Assembly (NCBI GenBank): GCA_030549335.1
Contig: CM060187.1
Coordinates: forward strand, 5,456,001 to 5,520,000
From: Pontederia crassipes
Lineage: Eukaryota; Streptophyta; Magnoliopsida; Commelinales; Pontederiaceae
Length of the DNA stretch: 64,000 nucleotides
Direction of reading: 5' to 3'
Below the pieces are notes generated by a model. That model ran no database searches and was not told the origin of the DNA. It saw nothing but the letters and a program-made list of their open reading frames with translations. Position numbers and translations under genes: made by a program. Of this stretch, positions 46,802 to 57,934 are shown one piece after another (position 1 is the stretch's first letter; the number at the start of each line of letters is the position of its first letter).

Positions 46802-49700
46802 ATGATTGGAACGAAAAAAAGGACTCGGATAAAAATTTTCCGGGGGTGCGAAATTTCGCGCGCATGCCTTTTACTCGTGTTTTCAGCCAAGAAGGTCAAA
46901 AAATGCGAAATTTTTGACGCTGTCAAAAGATGCCAAATTTTTTATGCTTTCGTGCCTGTTGATGCATGGTGAGATAATTGGGACGAAAAAAGGACTCAGG
47001 CGCAAATTTTTCGGGGCTGCGAAATTTCGTGCGCGCGCCTTTTACTCGTGTTTTCAGCCAAGAAGGTAAAAAATGCGAAATTTTTTATGCTGTCAAAATA
47101 TGCCAAATTTTCGCCCGCGCGCCTTTTACTCGTGTTTTCAGGAAGAAGGTCAATAAATGCAAAATTTTTGACGCTGTCAAAAGATGCCAAATATTCGACG
47201 CTTTCATGCCCGTTGATGCTTAGTGAGATGATTGGGACGAAAAAAAGGACTCTGGCGCAAACTTTCAGGGGTGCGAAATTTCGCGCGCGCGCCTTTTACC
47301 CGTGTTTTCAGCCAAGAAGGTAAAAAAATGTGAAATTTTTGACGCTGTCAAAATATGTCAAATTTTCGATGCTTTCGTTTCTGTTGATGCCTGGTGAGAT
47401 GATTGGGACGAAAAAAGGACTCGGATAAAAATTTTTCGGGGGTGCAAAATTTCGCGCGCGCGCCTTTTACTCGTGTTTTCAGCAAAGAAGGTTAAAAACC
47501 CGAAATTTTTTACGCTGTCAAAATATGCCAAATTTTTTACGCTTTCGTGACTGTTGATGCATGGTGAGATGATTGGGACGAAAAAATGGACTCGGATGAA
47601 AATTTTCCGGTGGTGCGAAATTTCGCGCGCACGCCTTTTACTCGTGTTTTCAGCCAAGAAGGTCAAAAAATGCGAAATTTTTGACGCTGTCAAAAATGCC
47701 AAATTTTCGACGCTTTCGTGCCTGTTGATGCATGGTGAGATGATTGGGACGAAAAAAGGACTAAGGCGCAAATTTTTCGGGGGTGCGAAATTTCGCGCGC
47801 TGCGCGCCTTTTACTCGTGTTTTCAGCCAAGAAGTTCAAAAACGCGAAATTTTTTATGCTGTCAAAATATGCCAAATTTTCGCGCACGCGCCTTTTACCC
47901 GAGTTTTCATCAAGAAGGTCAAAAAATGCGAAATTTTTTATGCTGTCAAAAGATGCCAAATATTCGACGCTTTCATGCCCGTTGATGCGTGGTGAGATGA
48001 TTGGGACGAAAAAAAGGACTCTGGCGCAAACTTCCGGGGGTGCGAAATTTCGCGCGCGCGCCTTTTACCCGTGTTTTCAGCCAAGAAGGTAAAAAAAATG
48101 CGAAATTTTTGACGCTGTCAAAATATGCCAAATTTTCGATGCTTTCATTCCTGTTGATGCCTGGTGAGATGATTGGGACGAAAAAAGGACTCGGATAAAA
48201 ATTTTTCGGGGGTGCAAAATTTCGCGCGCGCGCCTTTTACTCGTGTTTTCAGCAAAGAAGGTTAAAAACCTGAAATTTTTTACGCTGTCAAAATATGCCA
48301 AATTTTTTACGCTTTCGTGCCGGTTGATGCATGGAGAGATGATTGGGACGAAAAAATGGACTCGGATGAAAATTTTCCGGGGGTGCAAAATTTCGCACGC
48401 ACGCCTTTTACTCGTGTTTTCAGCCAAGAAGGTAAAAAAATGCGAAATTTTTGGCGCTGTCAAAAGATGCCAAATTTTTGACGCTTTTGTGCCTGTTGAT
48501 GCATGGTGAGATGATTGGGACGAAAAAAGGACTCAGGCGCAAATTTTCCGGTGGTGCGAAATTTCGCGCGTGCGCCTTTTACTCCTGTTTTCAGCAAAGA
48601 AGGTTAAAAACGTGAAATTTTTTACGCTGTCAAAATATGCCAATTTTTCACGCGCGCACCTTTTACCCGTGTTTTCAGCAAGAAGGTAAAAAAATGTGAA
48701 ATTTTTTACGCAGTCAAAAGATGCCAAATTTTCGACGATTTCGTGCCTATTGATGCCTGGTGAGATGATTGGAATGAAAAAATGGACTCGGATAAAAATT
48801 TTCCGGGGGTGCGAAATTTTGCGCGCGCGCCTTTTACTCGTGTTTTCAGCCAAGAAGGTCAAAAAATGCGAAATTTTTGACGCTGTCAAAAGATGCCAAA
48901 TTTTCGGTGCTTTCGTGCCTGTTGATGCATGGTGAGATAATTGCGACGAAAAAAGGACTCAGGCGCAAATTTTTTGGGGGTACGAATTTCGCGCGCGCGC
49001 CTTTTACTCGTGTTTTCAGCCACGAAGGTCAAAAACGCGAAATTTTTTATGCAGTCAAAATATGCCAAAATTTCGACGCTTTCGTGCATGTTGATGCATG
49101 GTGAGCTGATTGGGACGAAAAAAGGACTCAGGCGCAAATTTTTCGGTGGTGCGAAATTTCGCACGCGCCCCTTTTACCCGTGTTTTCAGTCAAGAAGGTC
49201 AAAAAATGCGAAATTTTTGACGCTGTCAAAAGATGCTAAATTTTCGACACTTTTGTGCCTGTTGATGCATGGTGAGATGATTGGGATGAAAAAATGAACT
49301 CAGGCGCAAATTTTCCGGTGGTGCGAAATTTCGCGCGCGCGCCTTTTACTCGTGTTTTCAGCAAAGAAGGTTAAAAACCCAAAATTTTTTACGCTGTCAA
49401 AATATGCCAAATTTTCGACGCTTTTGTGCCTGTTGATGCATGGTGAGATGATTGGGTCGAAAAAAGGACTCAGGCGCAAATTTTCCCGTGGTGTGAAATT
49501 TCGCGCGCGCGCCTTTTACCCCTGTTTTCAGCAAAGAAGGTTAAAAACGCGAAATGTTTTACGCTGTCAAAATGTGCCAAATTTTCGCGCGCGCACCTTT
49601 TTCCCGTGTTTTCAGCAAGAAGGTCAAAAAATGTGAAATTTTTTACGTGTCAAAAGATGCCAAATTTTCGACGATTTCCTGCCTATTGATGCCTGGTGAG
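46802..49700 (+). repeat. 2,899 bp higher-order repeat, copy 3
   Basis: Same order again. Differences noticed are GGTAAAAAATG near 47067, GAAATTTCGCGCGCTGCGCGCC near 47795 and CCCAAAATTTTTTACGC near 49378. A fourth copy starts at 49701 but is replaced by other sequence by about 49.9 kb. Confidence 0.95.
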
Positions 49701-50298
49701 ATGATTGGAACGAAAAAAAGGACTCGGATAAAAATTTTCCGGGGGTGCGAAATTTCGCGCGCATGCCTTTTACTCGTGTTTTCAGCCAAGAAGGTCAAAA
49801 AATGCGAAATTTTTGACGCTGTCAAAAGATGCCAAATTTTTTATGCTTTCGTGCCTGTTGATGCATGGTGAGATAATTGGGACGAAAAAAGGACTCAGGC
49901 GCAAATTTTTCGGGGGTGTGAAATTTCGCTCGCGCGCCTTTTACTCGTGTTTTCAGCCAAGAAGGTCAAAAACGCGAAATTTTTTATGTTGTCAAAATAT
50001 GCCAAATTTTCGTGCGCGCGCCTTTTACTCGTGTTTTCAGCAAGAAGGTCAATAAATGCGAAATTTTTTACACTGTCAAAAGATGCCAAATATTCGACGC
50101 TTTCATGCCCGTTGATGCGTGGTGAGATGATTGGGACGAAAAAAAGGACTCTGGCGCAAACTTCCATGGGTGCGAAATTTTGCGCGCACGCCTTTTACTC
50201 GTGTTTTCAGACAAGAAGGTCAAAAAATGTGAAATTTTTAACGCTATCAAAAGATGCCAAATTTTTTACGCTTTTCGTGCCCGTTGATGCATGGTGAG
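49701..50298 (+). repeat. Junction between the 2,899 bp and 2,704 bp arrays
   Basis: The first 200 bp continue copy 4 of the 2,899 bp repeat. A composite unit follows (junction near 50.01 kb) that resembles but does not match the composite expected there. At about 50230 the first 2,704 bp unit begins (GAAATTTTTAACGCTATC). Confidence 0.8.
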
Positions 50299-53002
50299 AT
50301 GATTGGGACGAAAAAAGGACTCTGGCGCAAACTTCCGGGGGTGCGAAATTTTGCGCGCGCGCCTTTTACTCGTGTTTTCAGCCAAGAAGCTCAAAAATGC
50401 AAAATTTTTTACGCCGTCAAAATATGCCAAATTTTCAACGCTTTCGTGCCTGTTGATGCATGGTGAGATGATTGGGACGAAAAAATGGACTCGGATGAAA
50501 ATTTTCCGGGGGTGCAAAATTTCGCGCGCACGCCTTTTACTCGTGTTTTCAGCCAAGAAGGTCAAAAAACGCGAAATTTTTGACGCTGTCAAAAGATGCC
50601 AAATTTTCGACGCTTTCGTGCCTATTTATGCCTGGTGAGATGATTGGGATGAAAAAATGGACTCAGGCGCAAATTTTCCGGGGGTGCAAAATTTTGCGCG
50701 CGCGTCTTTTACTCGTGTTTTCAGCCAAGAAGGTCAAAAATGCGAAATTTTCGACGCTTTCGTGCCTATTTATGCCTGGTGAGATGATTGGGACGAAAAA
50801 ATGGACTCAGGCGCAAATTTTCCGGGGGTGCGAAATTTTGCGCGCGCGCCTTTTACTCGTTTTTTCAGCCAAGAAGGTCATAAAACGCGAAATTTTTGAC
50901 GCTGTCAAAAGATGCCAAATTTTCGACGCTTTCGTGCCTGTTGATGCATGGTGATATGATTGGGACGAAAAAAAAGACTCACGCGCAAACTTCCGGGGGT
51001 GCGAAATTTCACGCACGCGCCTTTAACTCGTGTTTTCAGCTAAGAAGATCAAAAAACGTGAAATTTTTTAGGCTATCAAAAGATGCCAAATTTTCGACGC
51101 TTTTCGTGCCCGTTGATGCATGGTGAGATGATTGGGACGAAAAAAGGACTCCGGCACAAACTTCCGGGGGTGCGAAATTTCGCGCGCGCGCCTTTTACCC
51201 GTGTTCTTAGCCAAGAAGGTCAAAAAACGCGAAATTTTTTACGCTGTCAAAAGATGCGAAATTTTCGACGCTTTTGTGCCTGTTGATGCAAGGTGAGATG
51301 ATTGGGACGAAAAAAGGACTCAGGCGCAAATTTTCCGGGGTGCGAAATTTCGCGCGCGCGCCTTTTACACGTGTTTTCAGCCACGAAGGTCAAAAACGCG
51401 AAATTTTTTACGCTGTCAAAATATGCCAAATTTTTTACGCTTTCGTGCCTGTTGATGCATGGTGAGATGATTGGGACGAAAAAATGGACTTGGACGAAAA
51501 TTTTCCGAGGGTGCAAAATTTCGCGCGCACGCCTTTTACTCGTGTTTTCAGCCAAGAAGGTCAAAAAATGCGAAATTTTTGACGCTGTCAAAAGATGCCA
51601 AATTTTCGACGCTTTCGTGCCTATTTATGCCTGGTGAGATGATTGGGATGAAAAAATGGACTCAGGCGCAAATTTTCCGGGGGTGCGAAATTTTGCGCGC
51701 GCGTCTTTTACTCGTGTTTTCAGCCAAGAAGGTCAAAAATGCGAAATTTCTTACGCTGTCAAAATATGCCAAATTTTTTACGCTTTCGTGCCTGTTGATG
51801 CATGGTGAGATGATTGGGACGAAAAAATGGACTCAGGCGCAAATTTTCCGGTGGTGCGAAATTTCGCGCGCGCGCCTTTTACTCGTGTTTTCAGCAAAGA
51901 AGGTTAAAAACCCGAAATTTTTTATGCTGTCAAAATATGCCAAATTTTCGACGCTTTTGTGCCTGTTGATGCATGGTGAGATGATTGGGACGAAAAAGGA
52001 CTCAGGCGCAAATTTTCCGGTGGTGCGAAATTTCGCGCGCGCGTCTTTTACTCCTGTTTTCAGCAAAGAAGGTTAAAAACGCGAAATTTTTTACGCTGTC
52101 AAAATATGCCAAATTTTTGTGCGCGCACCTTTTACCCGTGTTTTCAGCAAGAAGGTCAAAAAATGTGAAATTTTTTACGCTGTCAGAAGATGCCAAATTT
52201 TCGACGATTTCGTGCCTATTGATGCCTGGTGAGATGATTGGAACGAAAAAATGGACTCGGATAAAAATTTTCCGGGGGTGCGAAATTTCGCGCGCGCGCC
52301 TTTTACTCGTGTTTTCAGCCAAGAAGGTCAAAAAATGCGAAATTTTTGACGCTGTCAAAAGATGCCAAATTTTCGGTGCTTTCGTGCCTGTTGATGCATG
52401 GTGAGATAATTGGGACGATAAAAGTACTCAAGCGCAAATTTTTCGGGGCTGCGAAATTTCGTGCGCGCGCCTTTTACTCGTGTTTTCAGCCAAGAAGGTC
52501 AAAAACGCGAAATTTTTTATGCTGTCAAAATATGCCAAATTTTCGCCCGCGCGCCTTTTACTCGTGTTTTCAGGAAGAAGGTCAATAAATGCAAAATTTT
52601 TGACGCTGTCAAAAGATGCCAAATATTCGACGCTTTCATGCCCGTTGATGCTTAGTGAGATGATTGGGACGAAAAAAAGGACTCTGGCGCAAACTTCCAG
52701 GGGTGCAAAATTTCGCGCGCGCGCCTTTTACCCGTGTTTTCAGCCAAGAAGGTAAAAAAAATGCGAAATTTTTGACGCTGTCAAAATATGTCAAATTTTC
52801 GATGCTTTCGTTTCTGTTGATGCCTGGTGAGATGATTGGGATGAAAAAAGGACTCGGATAAAAATTTTTCGGGGGTGCAAAATTTCGCGCGCGCGCCTTT
52901 TACTCGTGTTTTCAGCAAAGAAGGTTAAAAACCCGAAATTTTTAACGCTATCAAAAGATGCCAAATTTTTTACGCTTTTCGTGCCCGTTGATGCATGGTG
53001 AG
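50299..53002 (+). repeat. 2,704 bp higher-order repeat, copy 1
   Basis: Landmark spacing is 169, 172, 144, 172, 172, 170, 169, 172, 171, 171, 253, 172, 254, 172 and 171 bp, 15 units summing to 2,704. Private markers include CCTATTTATGCCTGG, GTGATATGATTGGG with ACTCACGCGCAAAC, and GTGTTCTTAGCC. The part from about 51.85 to 52.93 kb matches the 28-40 kb family, including GTCAGAAGATGCC and GTACTC. Confidence 0.93.
50640..50783 (+). repeat. 144 bp deleted unit, repeated at 53344-53487
   Basis: TCAAAAATGCGAAATTTTCG shows that the second 27 bp subrepeat has been removed by joining the core at monomer position 103 to that at 130. It is a fixed member of the 2,704 bp repeat. Confidence 0.9.
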
Positions 53003-55708
53003 ATGATTGGGACGAAAAAAGGACTCTGGCGCAAACTTCCGGGGGTGCGAAATTTTGCGCGCGCGCCTTTTACTCGTGTTTTCAGCCAAGAAGCTCAAAA
53101 ATGCAAAATTTTTTACGCCGTCAAAATATGCCAAATTTTCAACGCTTTCGTGCCTGTTGATGCATGGTGAGATGATTGGGACGAAAAAATGGACTCGGAT
53201 GAAAATTTTCCGGGGGTGCAAAATTTCGCGCGCACGCCTTTTACTCGTGTTTTCAGCCAAGAAGGTCAAAAAACGCGAAATTTTTGACGCTGTCAAAAGA
53301 TGCCAAATTTTCGACGCTTTCGTGCCTATTTATGCCTGGTGAGATGATTGGGATGAAAAAATGGACTCAGGCGCAAATTTTCCGGGGGTGCAAAATTTTG
53401 CGCGCGCGTCTTTTACTCGTGTTTTCAGCCAAGAAGGTCAAAAATGCGAAATTTTCGACGCTTTCGTGCCTATTTATGCCTGGTGAGATGATTGGGACGA
53501 AAAAATGGACTCAGGCGCAAATTTTCCGGGGGTGCGAAATTTTGCGCGCGCGCCTTTTACTCGTTTTTTCAGCCAAGAAGGTCATAAAACGCGAAATTTT
53601 TGACGCTGTCAAAAGATGCCAAATTTTCGACGCTTTCGTGCCTGTTGATGCATGGTGATATGATTGGGACGAAAAAAAAGACTCACGCGCAAACTTCCGG
53701 GGGTGCGAAATTTCACGCACGCGCCTTTAACTCGTGTTTTCAGCTAAGAAGATCAAAAAACGTGAAATTTTTTAGGCTATCAAAAGATGCCAAATTTTCG
53801 ATGCTTTTCGTGCCCGTTGATGCATGGTGAGATGATTGGGACGAAAAAAGGACTCCGGCACAAACTTCCGGGGGTGCGAAATTTCGCGCGCGCGCCTTTT
53901 ACCCGTGTTCTTAGCCAAGAAGGTCAAAAAACGCGAAATTTTTTACGCTGTCAAAAGATGCGAAATTTTCGACGCTTTTGTGCCTGTTGATGCAAGGTGA
54001 GATGATTGGGACGAAAAAAGGACTCAGGCGCAAATTTTCCGGGGTGCGAAATTTCGCGCGCGCGCCTTTTACACGTGTTTTCAGCCACGAAGGTCAAAAA
54101 CGCGAAATTTTTTACGCTGTCAAAATATGCCAAATTTTTTACGCTTTCGTGCCTGTTGATGCATGGTGAGATGATTGGGACGAAAAAATGGACTTGGACG
54201 AAAATTTTCCGAGGGTGCAAAATTTCGCGCGCACGCCTTTTACTCGTGTTTTCAGCCAAGAAGGTCAAAAAATGCGATATTTTTGACGCTGTCAAAAGAT
54301 GCCAAATTTTCGACGCTTTCGTGCCTATTTATGCCTGGTGAGATGATTGGGATGAAAAAATGGACTCAGGCGCAAATTTTCCGGGGGTGCGAAATTTTGC
54401 GCGCGCGTCTTTTACTCGTGTTTTCAGCCAAGAAGGTCAAAAATGCGAAATTTCTTACGCTGTCAAAATATGCCAAATTTTTTACGCTTTCGTGCCTGTT
54501 GATGCATGGTGAGATGATTGGGACGAAAAAATGGACTCAGGCGCAAATTTTCCGGTGGTGCGAAATTTCGCGCGCGCGCCTTTTACTCGTGTTTTCAGCA
54601 AAGAAGGTTAAAAACCCGAAATTTTTTATGCTGTCAAAATATGCCAAATTTTCGACGCTTTTGTGCCTATTGATGCATGGTGAGATGATTGGGACGAAAA
54701 AAGGACTCAGGCGCAAATTTTCCGGTGGTGCGAAATTTCGCGCGCGCGTCTTTTACTCCTGTTTTCAGCAAAGAAGGTTAAAAACGCGAAATTTTTTACG
54801 CTGTCAAAATATGCCAAATTTTCGTGCGCGCACCTTTTACCCGTGTTTTCAGCAAGAAGGTCAAAAAATGTGAAATTTTTTACGCTGTCAGAAGATGCCA
54901 AATTTTCGACGATTTCGTGCCTATTGATGCCTGGTGAGATGATTGGAACGAAAAAATGGACTCGGATAAAAATTTTCCGGGGGTGCGAAATTTCGCGCGC
55001 GCGCCTTTTACTCGTGTTTTCAGCCAAGAAGGTCAAAAAATGCGAAATTTTTGACGCTGTCAAAAGATGCCAAATTTTCGGTGCTTTCGTGCCTGTTGAT
55101 GCATGGTGAGATAATTGGGACGAAAAAAGTACTCAGGCGCAAATTTTTCGGGGCTGCGAAATTTCGTGCGCGCGCCTTTTACTCGTGTTTTCAGCCAAGA
55201 AGGTCAAAAACGCGAAATTTTTTATGCTGTCAAAATATGCCAAATTTTCGCCCGCGCGCCTTTTACTCGTGTTTTCAGGAAGAAGGTCAATAAATGCAAA
55301 ATTTTTGACGCTGTCAAAAGATGCCAAATATTCGACGCTTTCATGCCCGTTGATGCTTAGTGAGATGATTGGGACGAAAAAAAGGACTCTGGCGCAAACT
55401 TCCAGGGGTGCAAAATTTCGCTGCGCGCGCCTTTTACCCGTGTTTTCAGCCAAGAAGGTAAAAAAAATGCGAAATTTTTGACGCTGTCAAAATATGTCAA
55501 ATTTTCGATGCTTTCGTTTCTGTTGATGCCTGGTGAGATGATTGGGACGAAAAAAGGACTCGGATAAAAATTTTTCGGGGGTGCAAAATTTCGCGCGCGC
55601 GCCTTTTACTCGTGTTTTCAGCAAAGAAGGTTAAAAACCCGAAATTTTTAACGCTATCAAAAGATGCCAAATTTTTTACGCTTTTCGTGCCCGTTGATGC
55701 ATGGTGAG
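53003..55708 (+). repeat. 2,704 bp higher-order repeat, copy 2 (2,706 bp)
   Basis: Repeats the 15-unit order of copy 1, with small differences such as TGCGATATTTTTGACGC near 54277 and TTTCGCTGCGCGC near 55431. Confidence 0.93.
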
Positions 55709-57934
55709 ATGATTGGGACGAAAAAAGGACTCTGGCGCAAACTTCCGGGGGTGCGAAATTTTGCGCGCGCGCCTTTTACTCGTGTTTTCAGCCAAGAAGC
55801 TCAAAAATGCAAAATTTTTTACGCCGTCAAAATATGCCAAATTTTCAACGCTTTCGTGCCTGTTGATGCATGGTGAGATGATTGGGACGAAAAAATGGAC
55901 TCGGATGAAAATTTTCCGGGGGTGCAAAATTTCGCGCGCACGCCTTTTACTCGTGTTTTCAGCCAAGAAGGTCAAAAAACGCGAAATTTTTGACGCTGTC
56001 AAAAGATGCCAAATTTTCGACGCTTTCGTGCCTATTTATGCCTGGTGAGATGATTGGGACGAAAAAATGGACTCAGGCGCAAATTTTCCAGGGGTGCGAA
56101 ATTTTGCGCGCGCGCCTTTTACTCATTTTTTCAGCCAAGAAGGTCATAAAACGCGAAATTTTTGACGCTGTCAAAAGATGCCAAATTTTCGACGCTTTCG
56201 TGCCTGTTGATGCATGGTGATATGATTGGGACGAAAAAAAGGACTCACGCACAAACTTCCGGGGGTGCGAAATTTCACGCACGCGCCTTTAACTCGTGTT
56301 TTCAGCTAAGAAGGTCAAAAAATGTGAAATTTTTGAGGCTATCAAAAGATGCCAAATTTTCGACGCTTTTCGTGCCCGTTGATGCATGGTGAGATGATTG
56401 GGTCGAAAAAAGGACTCCGGCACAAACTTCCGGGGGTGCGAAATTTCGCGCGCGGGCCTTTTACCCGTGTTCTTAGCCAAGAAGGTAAAAAAACGCGAAA
56501 TTTTTTACGCTGTCAAAAGATGCGAAATTTTCGACGCTTTCGTGCCTGTTGATGCAAGGTGAGATGATTGGGACGAAAAAAGGACTCAGGCGCAAATTTT
56601 CCGGGGGTGCGAAATTTCGCGCGCGCGCCTTTTACTCGTGTTTTCAGCCACGAAGGTCAAAAACGTGAAATTTTTTACGCTGTCAAAATATGCCAAATTT
56701 TTTACGCTTTCGTGCCTGTTGATGCATGGTGAGATGATTGGGACGAAAAAATGGACTTGGACGAAAATTTTCCGAGGGTGCAAAATTTCGCGCGCACGCC
56801 TTTTACTCGTGTTTTCAGCCAAGAAGGTCAAAAAATGCGAAATTTTTGACGCTGTCAAAAGATGCCAAATTTTTGACGCTTTCGTGCCTATTTATGCCTG
56901 GTGAGATGATTGGGATGAAAAAATGGACTCAGGCGCAAATTTTCCGGGGGTGCGAAATTTTGCGCGCGCGCCTTTTACTCGTTTTTTCAGCCAAGAAGGT
57001 CATAAAATGCGAAATTTTTTACGTTGTCAAAAGATGCCAAATTTTTGACGCTTTCGTGCCTGTTGATGCATGGTGATATGATTGGGACGAAAAAAACGAC
57101 TCACGCGCAAACTTCCGGGGGTTCGAAATTTCGCGCACGCGCCTTTAACTCGTGTTTTCAGCCAAGAAGGTCAAAAAATGCGAAATTTTTGACGCTATCA
57201 AAAGATGCCAAATTTTCGACGCTTTTCGTGCCCGTTGATGCATGGTGAGATGATTGGGACGAAAAAAGGACTCCGGCGCAAACTGCCGGTGGTGCGAAAT
57301 TTCGCGTGCGCGCCTTTTACCCGTGTTCTCAGCCAAGAAGGTCAAAAAACGCGAAATTTTTGACGCTGTCAAAAGATGCTAAATTTTCGACGCTTTCATG
57401 CCTGTTGATGCAAGGTGAGATGATTGGGACGAAAAAAGGACTCAGGCGCAAATTTTCCGAGGGTGCGAAATTTTGCGCGCGCGTCTTTTACTCGTGTTTT
57501 CAGCCAAGAAGGTCAAAAATGCGAAATTTCTTACGCTGTCAAAATATGCCAAATTTTTTACGCTTTCGTGCCTGTTGATGCATGGTGAGATGATTGGGAC
57601 GAAAAAATGGACTCGGATGAAAATTTTCCGGGGGTGCAAAATTTCGCGCGCACGCGTTTTACTCGTGTTTTCAGCCAAGAAGGTCAAAAAACGCACAATT
57701 TTTGACGCTGTCAAAAGATGCCAAATTTTCGATGCTTTCGTGCCTATTTATGCCTGGTGAGATGATTGGGACGAAAAAATGGACTCAGGCGCAAATTTTT
57801 CGGGGGTGCGAAATTTTGCGCGCACGCCTTTTACTCGTGTTTTCAGACAAGAAGGTCAAAAAATGTGAAATTTTTAACGCTATCAAAAGATGCCAAATTT
57901 TTTACGCTTTTCGTGCCCGTTGATGCATGGTGAG
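55709..57934 (+). repeat. 2,704 bp higher-order repeat, copy 3, rearranged (2,226 bp)
   Basis: Starts as copies 1 and 2 but lacks the 144 bp unit: the monomer after 56050 is the one that follows the 144 bp unit in copy 1. It later departs entirely: the composite-containing 1.1 kb block is absent and simple monomers follow. The next copy start is at 57935. Loss of the composite block ends the composite domain. Confidence 0.85.

Larger units (their letters stand above)
20900..55400 (+). repeat. Domain of 254 bp composite units
   Basis: Units of 252-256 bp, made of one monomer plus about 82 bp, recur with junctions near 20.91, 21.68, 22.23, 22.82, 23.75, 24.49, 25.94, 26.68, 27.10, 27.88, 28.47, 28.90, 29.67, 30.44, 31.17, 32.11, 32.53, 33.11, 33.55, 34.14, 34.57, 35.34, 36.11, 36.88, 37.82, 38.24, 38.84, 39.27, 39.87, 40.29, 40.89, 41.31, 42.09, 42.86, 43.79, 44.21, 44.99, 45.75, 46.69, 47.11, 47.88, 48.65, 49.58, 50.01, 52.12, 52.54, 54.82 and 55.25 kb. 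The junction is ATGCCAAATTTTCGCGCGC, the core at monomer position 130 fused to the core at 46. None was found after 55.3 kb. Positions were read by eye and are approximate. Confidence 0.88.

Noticed and set aside
40610-49900. Possible assembly duplication behind the near-identical 2,899 bp copies
   Set aside because: Each copy carries its own small differences (CG-tract length, GGTGAAAAACC, GGTAAAAAATG), which argues for real copies, though exact copy number still depends on the assembly.
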